NCBI GenBank assembly: GCA_900766645.1
Contig: CAAFWD010000049.1
Coordinates: forward strand, 1 to 13,894
Direction: 5' to 3'
Length of the DNA: 13,894 nucleotides
From: an uncultured Cetobacterium sp.
GTDB taxonomy: Bacteria; Fusobacteriota; Fusobacteriia; Fusobacteriales; Fusobacteriaceae
Shown here: positions 7,099 through 13,818 of the stretch, one piece after another
Layout: each line of letters starts with the position of its first letter
How positions within the stretch are numbered: position 1 is the first letter of the stretch
Translations under genes and position numbers: made by a program
The notes under the pieces: model-generated
Told to the model about the DNA's origin: nothing
Databases searched by the model: none
Seen by the model: only the letters and a program-made list of their open reading frames with translations

Positions 7099-7752
7099 CT
7101 ATTCTCCTTTAAAGGCCATATCCCAGAATTTATATTCATAGATACTACAGTTTATAAATATTTCTTTAAGATATTCCTTATCTTCAATAGTTGAATTTTT
7201 TACAGATTTATCAACAAGATCAAAAAGCCACTTATTTAAAGAGTCATATGAATCTGATGTATAAGCTTTGATCCAATCTCCATAGAATTCTTGTGTATTA
7301 CCATATCTTTTAGAAAGCTCTAAAGCTATCATTTGATAACTCCACATACAAGCAAGAACTGCAATAGCAATCTCTTTTACTCCATAGTTGTTTGCAACTG
7401 AAAGCATGTAGTGAGTGTAAGAAAGGTTTTCAATAGTGGGCTTATTGATTAAAATGTCCTCTGTAGTAAGACCAAGTTTTTTCATATAAACTCTATGTAT
7501 TCCCATCTCCGAATTTAATATACCATCAGTTAAGTTTGAAAATTTTTGCATATCTTCTTCGCTTCTACTTTTTACTACCCCAAGGGCAAATAGTTTTGCA
7601 TAGTCAAGAAGATATAGGTAATCTTGAATAAGATAAAATTTGAATTTTTCTTTTGGAAGAGTATCTTTTCCAATTCCTTCAACAAAAGGATGATCGTAGT
7701 AACTATCCCAAATAGGTTTTGCACTCAAATAAAGCTCTTGTGTAAATGACAT
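7099..7752 (-). CDS. tenA: Aminopyrimidine aminohydrolase / thiaminase II (TenA)
   Basis: I choose the ATG at 7752 (217 residues). AGGAGG at 7759-7764 lies six bases upstream, and the open frame extending to 7818 runs through the riboswitch terminator, so it is not coding. With this start the catalytic residues fall almost exactly on Bacillus TenA numbering: Asp44 in YLIQDYLYL, the nucleophile Cys135 in VLACMWSYQ, and Glu206 in IYEYKFWDMAF near the C terminus. TenA is a cytoplasmic all-helical enzyme. It hydrolyses 4-amino-5-aminomethyl-2-methylpyrimidine to HMP, salvaging degraded thiamine, and can also cleave thiamine. It is the first gene after a TPP riboswitch and precedes a ThiXYZ-type importer. 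This fits the known route in which a formylaminopyrimidine is imported, deformylated and passed to TenA. No deformylase (YlmB-like) gene is present here. Confidence 0.95.
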   Translation of the reverse strand: MSFTQELYLSAKPIWDSYYDHPFVEGIGKDTLPKEKFKFYLIQDYLYLLDYAKLFALGVVKSRSEEDMQKFSNLTDGILNSEMGIHRVYMKKLGLTTEDILINKPTIENLSYTHYMLSVANNYGVKEIAIAVLACMWSYQMIALELSKRYGNTQEFYGDWIKAYTSDSYDSLNKWLFDLVDKSVKNSTIEDKEYLKEIFINCSIYEYKFWDMAFKGE

Positions 7753-7770
7753 AAAAATCCTCCTTAAAAT

Positions 7771-7800
7771 AAAAAAAGCTATTTTCCATAAGAAAATAGC
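7771..7800 (-). terminator. Riboswitch-controlled intrinsic terminator upstream of tenA
   Basis: On the minus strand GCTATTTTC (7800-7792) and GAAAATAGC (7786-7778) form a nine-pair stem with a five-base loop, followed by seven T (7777-7771). It sits between the TPP aptamer and the tenA ribosome-binding site and so would block the whole operon when formed. Confidence 0.9.
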
Positions 7801-7854
7801 CAAAATATATCTATGCAAACTAAAAAATAGTTTAAGTATATAATTTTGACTACT
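7795..7854 (-). promoter_or_regulatory. Predicted antiterminator pairing of the TPP leader
   Basis: AGTAGTCAAAAT (minus strand 7854-7843) contains the 3' strand of aptamer helix P1. It can pair with ATTTTGGCTATT (7806-7795), which contains the 5' arm of the terminator: 12 continuous pairs, two of them G-U. With a one-base bulge the helix can extend through AT-rich sequence. The enclosed loop holds a small hairpin, AAACTA/TAGTTT (7833-7828 with 7822-7817). P1 and the antiterminator are mutually exclusive, as expected for an OFF switch. This comes from reading complementarity only; no energies were computed. Confidence 0.7.
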
Positions 7855-7924
7855 TCCCTACGCTAGTATTAACTAGATCAGGTTCTAAGGGTAATTCTCA
7901 GCCCGAAAGGGCACCCCTAGTAGT
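7849..7924 (-). promoter_or_regulatory. TPP riboswitch aptamer (THI element)
   Basis: The minus strand carries the canonical thi-box. P1 is formed by ACTACT (7924-7919) and AGTAGT (7854-7849). Inside are the AGGGGTGCCC start, CTGAGA (7901-7896) with TACCC, GAACCTGATC (CCTGATC core at 7882-7876) and the AGCGTAGGGA 3' core. The short P3-type hairpin is GCCCTTTCGGGC. TPP binding to this class stabilises P1, which here should release the downstream terminator and switch off tenA and the transporter genes. All core elements are intact, so identification is near certain. Confidence 0.98.
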
Positions 7925-7931
7925 TAAGGAG

Positions 7932-7960
7932 AATATAACATATAAAAAAATAAAAATCAA
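7932..7960 (-). promoter_or_regulatory. Promoter of the TPP-riboswitch/tenA operon
   Basis: On the minus strand TTGATT (7960-7955) and TATATT (7937-7932) are separated by exactly 17 bases. Transcription would begin about at 7926, directly before the aptamer P1 strand. The -35 element lies just downstream of the ssb terminator. Confidence 0.75.
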
Positions 7961-7967
7961 TAGAAAT

Positions 7968-7992
7968 AAAAAAAGGAGCATACACTCCTTTT
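7968..7992 (-). terminator. Rho-independent terminator of ssb
   Basis: On the minus strand AAAAGGAG (7992-7985) and CTCCTTTT (7978-7971) pair around a six-base loop and run into a T-tract (complement of 7968-7974). It begins 18 bases past the ssb stop and isolates ssb from the thiamine operon, whose promoter starts seven bases further on. Confidence 0.85.
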
Positions 7993-8010
7993 AGAAAACT
8001 AACATTTTAT

Positions 8011-8439
8011 TTAGAATGGAAACTCATCATCGTCAAAAGATGAAGATGGGAAATCATCTGCTGGCGAACTTTGCTGAGTAGGTTTCGGTGCAGAATAAGA
8101 TGGTGCAGGTGCAGAATAATCCGATGAAGAATCAGATCTGTTAGGATCGATAAATTCCATAGATTCTACAAGAACATCATAAGTAGTTCTTTTCTCTCCA
8201 TTAGCTTCATATCTATTCATTTGAAGTCTACCATTAACAGCGACTTTTCTACCTTTTCTTAAATATTCACCAATAAGTTCAGCAGTTTTTCCAAAGGCAA
8301 CACAGTTAATAAAATCTGCTTCTCCTTTAGAAAATGGTCTATCAACAGCTAAACTGAATCTTGAATATGCTTTTCCACTTTGTCCAAATTTTAGTTCTGG
8401 ATCTCTAGTAAGACGTCCAATTAAAACAACTAGATTCAT
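8011..8439 (-). CDS. ssb: Single-stranded DNA-binding protein
   Basis: A 142-residue protein with the standard SSB layout. The OB-fold covers about residues 1-105, opening with MNLVVLIGRLTRDPELKFG, then FSLAVDRPF, ADFINCVAFGKTAE, YLRKGRKVAVNGRLQ and ending near VLVESMEFI. A flexible Ser/Pro/Ala-rich linker follows (about 106-135). The acidic tip DDDEFPF (136-142) is the docking peptide for repair and replication partners. It binds single-stranded DNA as a tetramer during replication, recombination and repair. The ATG at 8439 follows AGGAGG (8446-8451) by six bases. It is a single gene with its own promoter and terminator, transcribed divergently from polA, not in the rpsF-ssb-rpsR cluster common in many bacteria. 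The genome could hold a second ssb there; this cannot be judged from the window. Confidence 0.96.
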   Translation of the reverse strand: MNLVVLIGRLTRDPELKFGQSGKAYSRFSLAVDRPFSKGEADFINCVAFGKTAELIGEYLRKGRKVAVNGRLQMNRYEANGEKRTTYDVLVESMEFIDPNRSDSSSDYSAPAPSYSAPKPTQQSSPADDFPSSSFDDDEFPF

Positions 8440-8471
8440 AAATAACCTCCTAATTTAGAAATTTTGTATAA

Positions 8472-8480
8472 ATTATATCA
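8472..8480 (-). promoter_or_regulatory. Putative ssb promoter, extended -10
   Basis: The minus strand reads TGATATAAT (8480-8472), a TG-n-TATAAT extended -10, 33 bases upstream of the ATG. No good -35 hexamer is seen 17 bases further up, which extended -10 promoters tolerate. Confidence 0.6.
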
Positions 8481-8541
8481 GAAAATACAAAAAATTAATA
8501 CAAAATTATAAAATAATTTTTTTATGAAAATCTTGTGTGTA

Positions 8542-8550
8542 TGGTATAAT
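8542..8550 (+). promoter_or_regulatory. Putative polA operon promoter, extended -10
   Basis: TGGTATAAT at 8542-8550 is a TG-n-TATAAT extended -10, 35 bases before the polA ATG. The -35 region (around 8522-8527) is only T-rich. About 60 AT-rich bases separate it from the divergent ssb -10. Confidence 0.6.
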
Positions 8551-8585
8551 ATAGTGAATAATTGAAGAATGGAAAGGAGCGGATT

Positions 8586-11279
8586 ATGTATAAAAAAGGA
8601 AAAAAAGCAGTACTATTAGATGTTAGTGCAATAATGTATAGAGCTTTTTATGGAAACTTAAATTTTAGAACAAAAAATGAGCCAACAGGAGCAGTTTATG
8701 GATTTATGAATACATTATTAAGTATTTTAAATAAATTTGAACCTGAATATATAGGAGCAGCTTTTGATGTTAAGAGATCGACATTAAAAAGAAGTGAGAT
8801 ATTTAAAGAATACAAGGCTCAAAGAGATGCAGCTCCTGAGGATTTAGTAGCACAAATTCCAAGAATAGAAGAACTTTTAGATTGCTATGGAATTGAAAGA
8901 TTTAAAATAGATGGATATGAAGCAGATGATGTTTTAGGGAGCTTAGCTAAAGAACTAAGTAAAAACGGAGTGGAAACATATATTATAACAGGGGATAAAG
9001 ATTTATCTCAAATTTTAGACCACAATATAAATATAGCTCTTTTAGGAAAAGGAGATGGTGGTGGATTAAAAATCATCTCAACAGAAGAGGATGTAATTGA
9101 TCAACTTGGAGTAAAGCCAGACATGATTCCAGATCTATTTGGATTAATAGGAGATTCAAGTGATGGAATTCCAGGTGTAAGAAAGATTGGAACTAAAAAA
9201 GCTGTTCCTATGCTTGAAAAGTATGGAAATCTAGAAGGAATATATGAAAATATAGATTCTTTAACTGAACTTCCAGGAATAGGAAAATCTTTGGTAAATA
9301 ATTTGATAGAGGATAAAGAATTGGCTTTTGTAAGTAGACAATTGGCAACGATAGAAATTTTACCAATGGATATTCCAGAGGAGAGATTAACTTATAAAAG
9401 GAATGATGAAAGACTTTTAGAATTTTTAAAAAATTTAGAGTTTAAATCGATAATAAAAAAATTAGGATTATCAGGAAATGAATCAGCTAGTGAGATAATA
9501 GAAAAACCTAAGACTCAGCCAGAATTTGGACAATTGGGATTATTTAGTTGCCAAGGTGTAGTAGAGTCACAAGAAGACTGTACTTTTATAGTTTTAAAAG
9601 GGAAAGAGATATCAGATAGATTATTAGAAAGAAATCCTAAAGAGGTGGCTTTATTTTTAGGGGAGAAAGGAATAGCATTGTCATTTGACAAAAGTGATTA
9701 TTATCTTCCGTTAGAAAATGAAGAGGATTGCAAAGAGTTGCAGAAATTTTTAAATAGAGATATTAAATTTATATCTTATGGATTTAAAAACATTTTAAAG
9801 CAAGGATTCGAAATTAAAAATATGAGTTTTGACTCAATGCTTGCGTATCATTTATTAACATCACAAACTAGAGAAGATGTAGAAGTGATGTTGAAAAATG
9901 TTTTAGAAGAGGAAGTTGAAAACTACTCAGAAGTTTTTGGGAAGACAAAAATTAAAGATATTTCTTTAGAGGAGTATGGAAAATTCTTAATTAAAAGAAG
10001 CAGAGGAATATTAACAGCTTACCCAGAATTAGTAAAAGAATTAAATAATAATAAGCTAACAGAAGTTTTAAATGAAACAGAAATGCCTTTAGTAAAAGTA
10101 TTAGCTTCAATGGAGAAAGTAGGAATTAAAATATCTCCTGAATATTTTGAAAAATATAGCAAAGAACTTGAAGTTAGATTAACAGAATTAACAGAAAAAA
10201 TTTATGAAATAGCAGGAGGAGAGTTTAATATTAATTCTCCAAAACAGTTGGGAGAAGTTTTATTTATAAATCTGAACATTGCTCCGATAAAAAAAACTAA
10301 AACAGGATTTTCTACAGATGGAGAAGTTTTAGAAAAATTAAGAGATAATGGAGAGGAGATAGCAGAATATATTTTAGAATTTAGAAAATTAAATAAATTA
10401 AAAACTACATATGTAGATCCTCTTCCAAAAATGGCTGATGAAAATAATAGATTGCACACTACATTTAATCAAACAGGAACTGCAACAGGAAGATTATCAT
10501 CTTCAGATCCAAATTTACAAAATATTCCAGTAAGAACAGATGATGGAATTAAAATAAGAAAAGGATTTATAGCAAAAGAGGGATGTGTGTTATTAGGCAT
10601 AGATTATTCTCAAATAGAATTAAGAGTTCTAGCTGAAATATCCGAGGATGAAAACTTAATAAAAGCCTATGGAGAAAATTTAGATCTTCATGCTTTAACT
10701 GCTAGAAAAATATTCCAAGTTGGGGATGATGAAGCTATAACTAGAGAACAAAGAGATGCTGCAAAAACAGTAAATTTTAGTGTTATTTATGGGAAAACAG
10801 CTTTTGGACTTTCTCAAGAGCTAAAAATAACACCGAAGGAAGCTTCTGATTATATAAATAAATATTTTGAACAGTATCCATCTGTAAAGCATTTAGAGAA
10901 AGAGATAATATCTTATGCAGAGGAACACGGATATGTTGAGACGTATTTTAAAAGAAAAAGAATAATAGAGGGAATCAATTCTAAAAATAGAGTTATTAAA
11001 AATCAAGCTGAAAGAATGGCTGTTAATACAGTTATTCAGGGAACAGCAGCAGAGGTTTTAAAGAAAGTTATGATAAAACTTTATGACACTCTTAAAGATA
11101 AAACAGATATAGATATGTTATTACAAGTTCATGATGAACTTATTTTTGAAGTGAAAAAAGAAAAAGCTGAAGAATATAGAGATGCAATAGAAAAAATAAT
11201 GAGAGAAAGCATTAAGTTTTCAAAGGTGAAGCTAGAGGTTAATAGTTCTATAGGACAGAATTGGTCAGAAACTAAATAG
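8586..11279 (+). CDS. polA: DNA polymerase I
   Basis: I choose the ATG at 8586 (897 residues), preceded by AAGGAG at 8574-8579; the in-frame TTG at 8562 lies upstream of that site. The N-terminal 5'-3' exonuclease (about 1-290) shows LLDVSAIMYRAFY, GYEADDVLG, ITGDKDLSQ and GDSSDGIPGVRKIG, where Gly replaces the usual Asn after SSD. The middle region (about 310-480) aligns with the 3'-5' exonuclease fold but lacks the DxE, N..D and YxxxD metal-binding motifs, so proofreading is probably lost, as in Taq and Bacillus enzymes. The polymerase domain is complete: TATGRLSSSDPNLQNIP, motif A DYSQIELR (Asp673), motif B RDAAKTVNFSVIYG (Lys727) and motif C VHDE (Asp850). It removes primers and fills gaps. 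It is the first gene of an operon; the whiA ribosome-binding site overlaps its stop codon. Confidence 0.97.
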   Translation: MYKKGKKAVLLDVSAIMYRAFYGNLNFRTKNEPTGAVYGFMNTLLSILNKFEPEYIGAAFDVKRSTLKRSEIFKEYKAQRDAAPEDLVAQIPRIEELLDCYGIERFKIDGYEADDVLGSLAKELSKNGVETYIITGDKDLSQILDHNINIALLGKGDGGGLKIISTEEDVIDQLGVKPDMIPDLFGLIGDSSDGIPGVRKIGTKKAVPMLEKYGNLEGIYENIDSLTELPGIGKSLVNNLIEDKELAFVSRQLATIEILPMDIPEERLTYKRNDERLLEFLKNLEFKSIIKKLGLSGNESASEIIEKPKTQPEFGQLGLFSCQGVVESQEDCTFIVLKGKEISDRLLERNPKEVALFLGEKGIALSFDKSDYYLPLENEEDCKELQKFLNRDIKFISYGFKNILKQGFEIKNMSFDSMLAYHLLTSQTREDVEVMLKNVLEEEVENYSEVFGKTKIKDISLEEYGKFLIKRSRGILTAYPELVKELNNNKLTEVLNETEMPLVKVLASMEKVGIKISPEYFEKYSKELEVRLTELTEKIYEIAGGEFNINSPKQLGEVLFINLNIAPIKKTKTGFSTDGEVLEKLRDNGEEIAEYILEFRKLNKLKTTYVDPLPKMADENNRLHTTFNQTGTATGRLSSSDPNLQNIPVRTDDGIKIRKGFIAKEGCVLLGIDYSQIELRVLAEISEDENLIKAYGENLDLHALTARKIFQVGDDEAITREQRDAAKTVNFSVIYGKTAFGLSQELKITPKEASDYINKYFEQYPSVKHLEKEIISYAEEHGYVETYFKRKRIIEGINSKNRVIKNQAERMAVNTVIQGTAAEVLKKVMIKLYDTLKDKTDIDMLLQVHDELIFEVKKEKAEEYRDAIEKIMRESIKFSKVKLEVNSSIGQNWSETK

Positions 11280-11287
11280 GAGGAAAT

Positions 11288-12193
11288 GTGTCGTATACAT
11301 ATAGAGTTAAAAATGAAATACTAGAAAATAGTGAAAAATTAACAAGAGAAGAGAAGTATGCAGAAATCAGAGCATTACTTTTATTAAAACACGCTATTAA
11401 TAAAAATAGTATTGATTTAAAACTAGAGAATAAAGAAATTACAGAAAGAGTTTACTCAATGTTAAAAGAGTTAACAGAACTGAAAATTTCAATTAAATAT
11501 TCTAAAAGTAAAAAATTTGGAGAACATAATGTATATGCAATATCAATCCCTTCACAGCCAGGATTAAAGAAATTTCTAGAGAAATTAGATAGATATAGTG
11601 TAACTCCGAAAAATAGATCTGAATTTACAGTAAAAGGATTTATAAGAGGAATGTTTTTAGGCTGCGGATATATAAAATCCCCAGAGAGAGAATATGCTTT
11701 AGATTTTTTTATTGATGGAGAAGAATTAGCAGAAGAACTATACAATGTTTTAAATGAAATGGGAAAAAAGGTTTATAAAACTACAAAAAGAAATAAACCT
11801 CTTGTATATATGAGAAATGCAGAGGATATCATGGATATAATTGTTCTTATAGGTTCTATGAAAGAGTTTTATAATTATGAAGAGACTACAATGATAAAAG
11901 AGCTTAAAAATAAAACAATTAGAGAGATGAACTGGGAAGTTGCTAATGAAACAAAAACATTGGATACAGCTAGAAAACAGATAAGAATGATAAATTATAT
12001 TGGGAAAACAATAGGTTTAAATGAACTTAGTCCTGTGTTAGAAGAAGTGGCTTTTTTAAGATTGGAAAATCCAGAGGCATCACTTCAAGAGTTGGGGGAA
12101 ATAATTGGTATTTCAAAATCTGGAATTAGAAATAGATTTAGAAGAATAGAAGAGATGTATAATGAACTTATTGAGAAGGAAAGAGAGGCTTAA
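11288..12193 (+). CDS. whiA: WhiA-type DNA-binding regulator (DUF199 / LAGLIDADG-like plus HTH)
   Basis: A 301-residue protein, the normal size of WhiA. The start is GTG at 11288, four bases after AGGAGG (11278-11283, overlapping the polA stop); the ATG at 11286 is out of frame. Residues 1-100 form the WhiA N-terminal region. Residues about 113-200 carry the degenerate LAGLIDADG fold (VKGFIRGMFLGCGYIKSPE, then ELAEELYNVLNEMG). The segment TIREMNWEVANETKT (210-224) corresponds to the usual VNR.VNCE.AN..KT. The C-terminal helix-turn-helix is RLENPEASLQELGEIIG (258-274) followed by ISKSGIRNRFRRIEEM. In Actinobacteria WhiA controls sporulation genes, and in Bacillus it affects division and chromosome segregation. 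Its role here is unknown. It lies between polA and ribF in a tight operon that ends in the segregation gene scpA. Confidence 0.9.
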   Translation: MSYTYRVKNEILENSEKLTREEKYAEIRALLLLKHAINKNSIDLKLENKEITERVYSMLKELTELKISIKYSKSKKFGEHNVYAISIPSQPGLKKFLEKLDRYSVTPKNRSEFTVKGFIRGMFLGCGYIKSPEREYALDFFIDGEELAEELYNVLNEMGKKVYKTTKRNKPLVYMRNAEDIMDIIVLIGSMKEFYNYEETTMIKELKNKTIREMNWEVANETKTLDTARKQIRMINYIGKTIGLNELSPVLEEVAFLRLENPEASLQELGEIIGISKSGIRNRFRRIEEMYNELIEKEREA

Positions 12194-12204
12194 GGAGAGA
12201 ACAC

Positions 12205-13164
12205 ATGAAAATAATCGAAGATGTTTTACTAATTGATGAGCAGTTTCAAAATACATATATAGCAATAGGAGCTTTTGATGGGATTCATATGGGGCACAGA
12301 GCTTTAATTTTAAAGGCTGTGAAAAAGGCAAAGGAAAATGGTGGAAAATCTGTGGTTTTTACATTTTTAAATCATCCTTTAGAAACTTTGAACTCTTCTA
12401 AAGTTCCAAAACTTATAAACTCTCTTGAAGAGAAAAAACATATTATAGAATCTTTAGGGGTTGATTATTTAATAATGCAACCATTTACACAGGAATTTTC
12501 TAATAAAACACCTGAAGAATTTGTAAATGATATTTTAAAAAATAGGCTAGATGCAAAAGAAGTTTTTGTTGGATTTAATTTTTCCTTTGGAAAAGGGGGA
12601 ATGGCATGTGGCGAAAAATTAAGAGAGTTAGGGGATAAAAAAAGCATAAAAGTTAATATAATTGAACCTATAAAAATAAAAGAGCAAATTATAAGCTCAA
12701 CTTTTATAAGAGAGATGTTAGCCCTAGGGAAGTTAGATATTGCTAATAGATGTTTGGGACAGCCGTTTTTGGTGATAGGTGAGGTTGTTCATGGAAGAAA
12801 GTTAGGAAGAGTTATGGGGTTTCCTACAGCAAATTTAAAAATTCTTAATAAAATATATCCACCTTATGGAATTTACGGTGGGAAAGTTAGAATAGAGGGA
12901 GAGGATGATTTCTGGTATGCAGTAGTAAATATTGGAAAGAATCCTACTCTAAAGCCAGATGAAAAAAGTATAGAAGTTCATATACTTAATTTTGATAGAG
13001 ACATATATGGAAAAAAAATATATGTTTCTTTAATGGAGTTTTTAAGAGAGGAAAGAAAGTTTAACTCTATGGATGAGTTAAAGGAAACAATTAGAAAAGA
13101 TGTGGAGAATTGGAATAATAAAATAAAAGGACTTGATGATGGAGATAGTATTAAAGATAGATAA
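12205..13164 (+). CDS. ribF: Bifunctional riboflavin kinase / FMN adenylyltransferase (FAD synthetase)
   Basis: A 319-residue enzyme of standard length. The N-terminal adenylyltransferase domain shows the nucleotide-binding AIGAFDGIHMGHRALI (20-35), then FTFLNHP (52-58), FVGFNFSFGKGGMACGEKL (121-139) and SSTFIRE (164-170). The C-terminal riboflavin kinase domain shows GEVVHGRKLGRVMGFPTANL (192-211), YGIYGGKV, VNIGKNPT (241-248) and EVHILNFDRDIYG (257-269), with Glu257 in the place of the catalytic base. It turns riboflavin into FMN and then FAD using ATP, in the cytoplasm. The ATG at 12205 follows AAGGAG, which overlaps the whiA stop, giving an 11-base gap. The 3' end overlaps scpA by 26 bases, suggesting coupled translation. 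No FMN riboswitch is seen upstream. Confidence 0.97.
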   Translation: MKIIEDVLLIDEQFQNTYIAIGAFDGIHMGHRALILKAVKKAKENGGKSVVFTFLNHPLETLNSSKVPKLINSLEEKKHIIESLGVDYLIMQPFTQEFSNKTPEEFVNDILKNRLDAKEVFVGFNFSFGKGGMACGEKLRELGDKKSIKVNIIEPIKIKEQIISSTFIREMLALGKLDIANRCLGQPFLVIGEVVHGRKLGRVMGFPTANLKILNKIYPPYGIYGGKVRIEGEDDFWYAVVNIGKNPTLKPDEKSIEVHILNFDRDIYGKKIYVSLMEFLREERKFNSMDELKETIRKDVENWNNKIKGLDDGDSIKDR

Positions 13165-13816
13165 TTTTGAAGGACCTTTAGATCTGTTACTTCACCTTAT
13201 TGAAAAAAAGAAGATGAAAATAGCAGAGATAAAAATATCTCAAATAATAGATGAATATCTAATTTATATAGAAGAAGCTAAAACAGATAATTTAGAAGTA
13301 AAGGTGGAATTTTTAGAAATAGCATCAGAACTTTTAGAAATAAAGGCAGTTTCTATTTTGAGTATAGAGAAAGAGTTTGAAAAAGAGAAAGATCTTAAAA
13401 GAAGATTAGAAGATTATAAAGTGTTTAAAGAGGTAGCAGAAGAAATATCAAAAATTGAAAAAGAATACAATATATCTTATTCAAGAGGCGAAGGAAGAAA
13501 AATAACAAAAAACGTTCCGAAGGAGTTTGATTTAACAGCTCTAAAACTTCAAGATGTATTCAATGCTTATATGAAATATCTTCCAAAGGATGAGGAGATA
13601 TTAGAGATTGAAGTTGAAAAAAGATACTCTTTACAAGAGGAGATGGATAGAATAAAAATTATTTTATATTCATCAGATAAAAAAATTGAAGAGTTGTTTA
13701 GTAGGGCTGAAAATAGAACTCATTTAGTCTATATGTTCTTGGCAATTTTAGATCTTTACAGAGATGGAATGATACTAATTGAGGAGGAAAATAGATTAAG
13801 ACTCTTTAGGAGGTAA
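13139..13816 (+). CDS. scpA: Segregation and condensation protein A
   Basis: A 225-residue kleisin, somewhat short of the roughly 240-260 residues common in the family but complete at both ends. The N terminus IVLKIDNFEGPLDLLLHLIEKKKM is the ScpA signature, followed by IAEIKISQIIDEYL and VEFLEIASELLEIKAVSIL. The middle is charged and coiled-coil-like; the C-terminal part (ELFSRAENRTHLVYMFLAILDLYRDG) resembles the winged-helix end that binds the SMC head. ScpA bridges SMC and ScpB in the bacterial condensin that compacts and separates chromosomes. Possible starts are TTG 13133, ATG 13136 and ATG 13139. AAAGGA at 13126-13131 sits seven bases before 13139, so I prefer that one. It overlaps the ribF end. 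Neither smc nor scpB is visible in the window. Confidence 0.93.
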   Translation: MEIVLKIDNFEGPLDLLLHLIEKKKMKIAEIKISQIIDEYLIYIEEAKTDNLEVKVEFLEIASELLEIKAVSILSIEKEFEKEKDLKRRLEDYKVFKEVAEEISKIEKEYNISYSRGEGRKITKNVPKEFDLTALKLQDVFNAYMKYLPKDEEILEIEVEKRYSLQEEMDRIKIILYSSDKKIEELFSRAENRTHLVYMFLAILDLYRDGMILIEEENRLRLFRR

Positions 13817-13818
13817 CT

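Noticed and set aside
7753..7818. An in-frame N-terminal extension of tenA by 22 residues
   Set aside because: It would run through the riboswitch terminator hairpin and its T-run. The ATG at 7752 has its own AGGAGG and gives the exact TenA residue numbering.
8461..8541. Repeated AATACAAAA-like units between ssb and polA as a possible operator or iteron array
   Set aside because: Only two imperfect copies exist, in very AT-rich DNA, with regular spacing not shown; chance explains them.
8562..8585. A TTG start extending polA by eight residues
   Set aside because: The AAGGAG site lies downstream of this TTG and correctly in front of the ATG at 8586.
11452..11745. Minus-strand open frames antisense to whiA, polA and ribF (also 10202-10459, 12113-12331, 12465-12647)
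   Set aside because: All lie inside strongly supported genes and their translations look like low-complexity antisense of AT-rich DNA.
12100..12204. A possible FMN riboswitch before ribF
   Set aside because: The region is coding sequence of whiA and shows none of the conserved RFN-element blocks.
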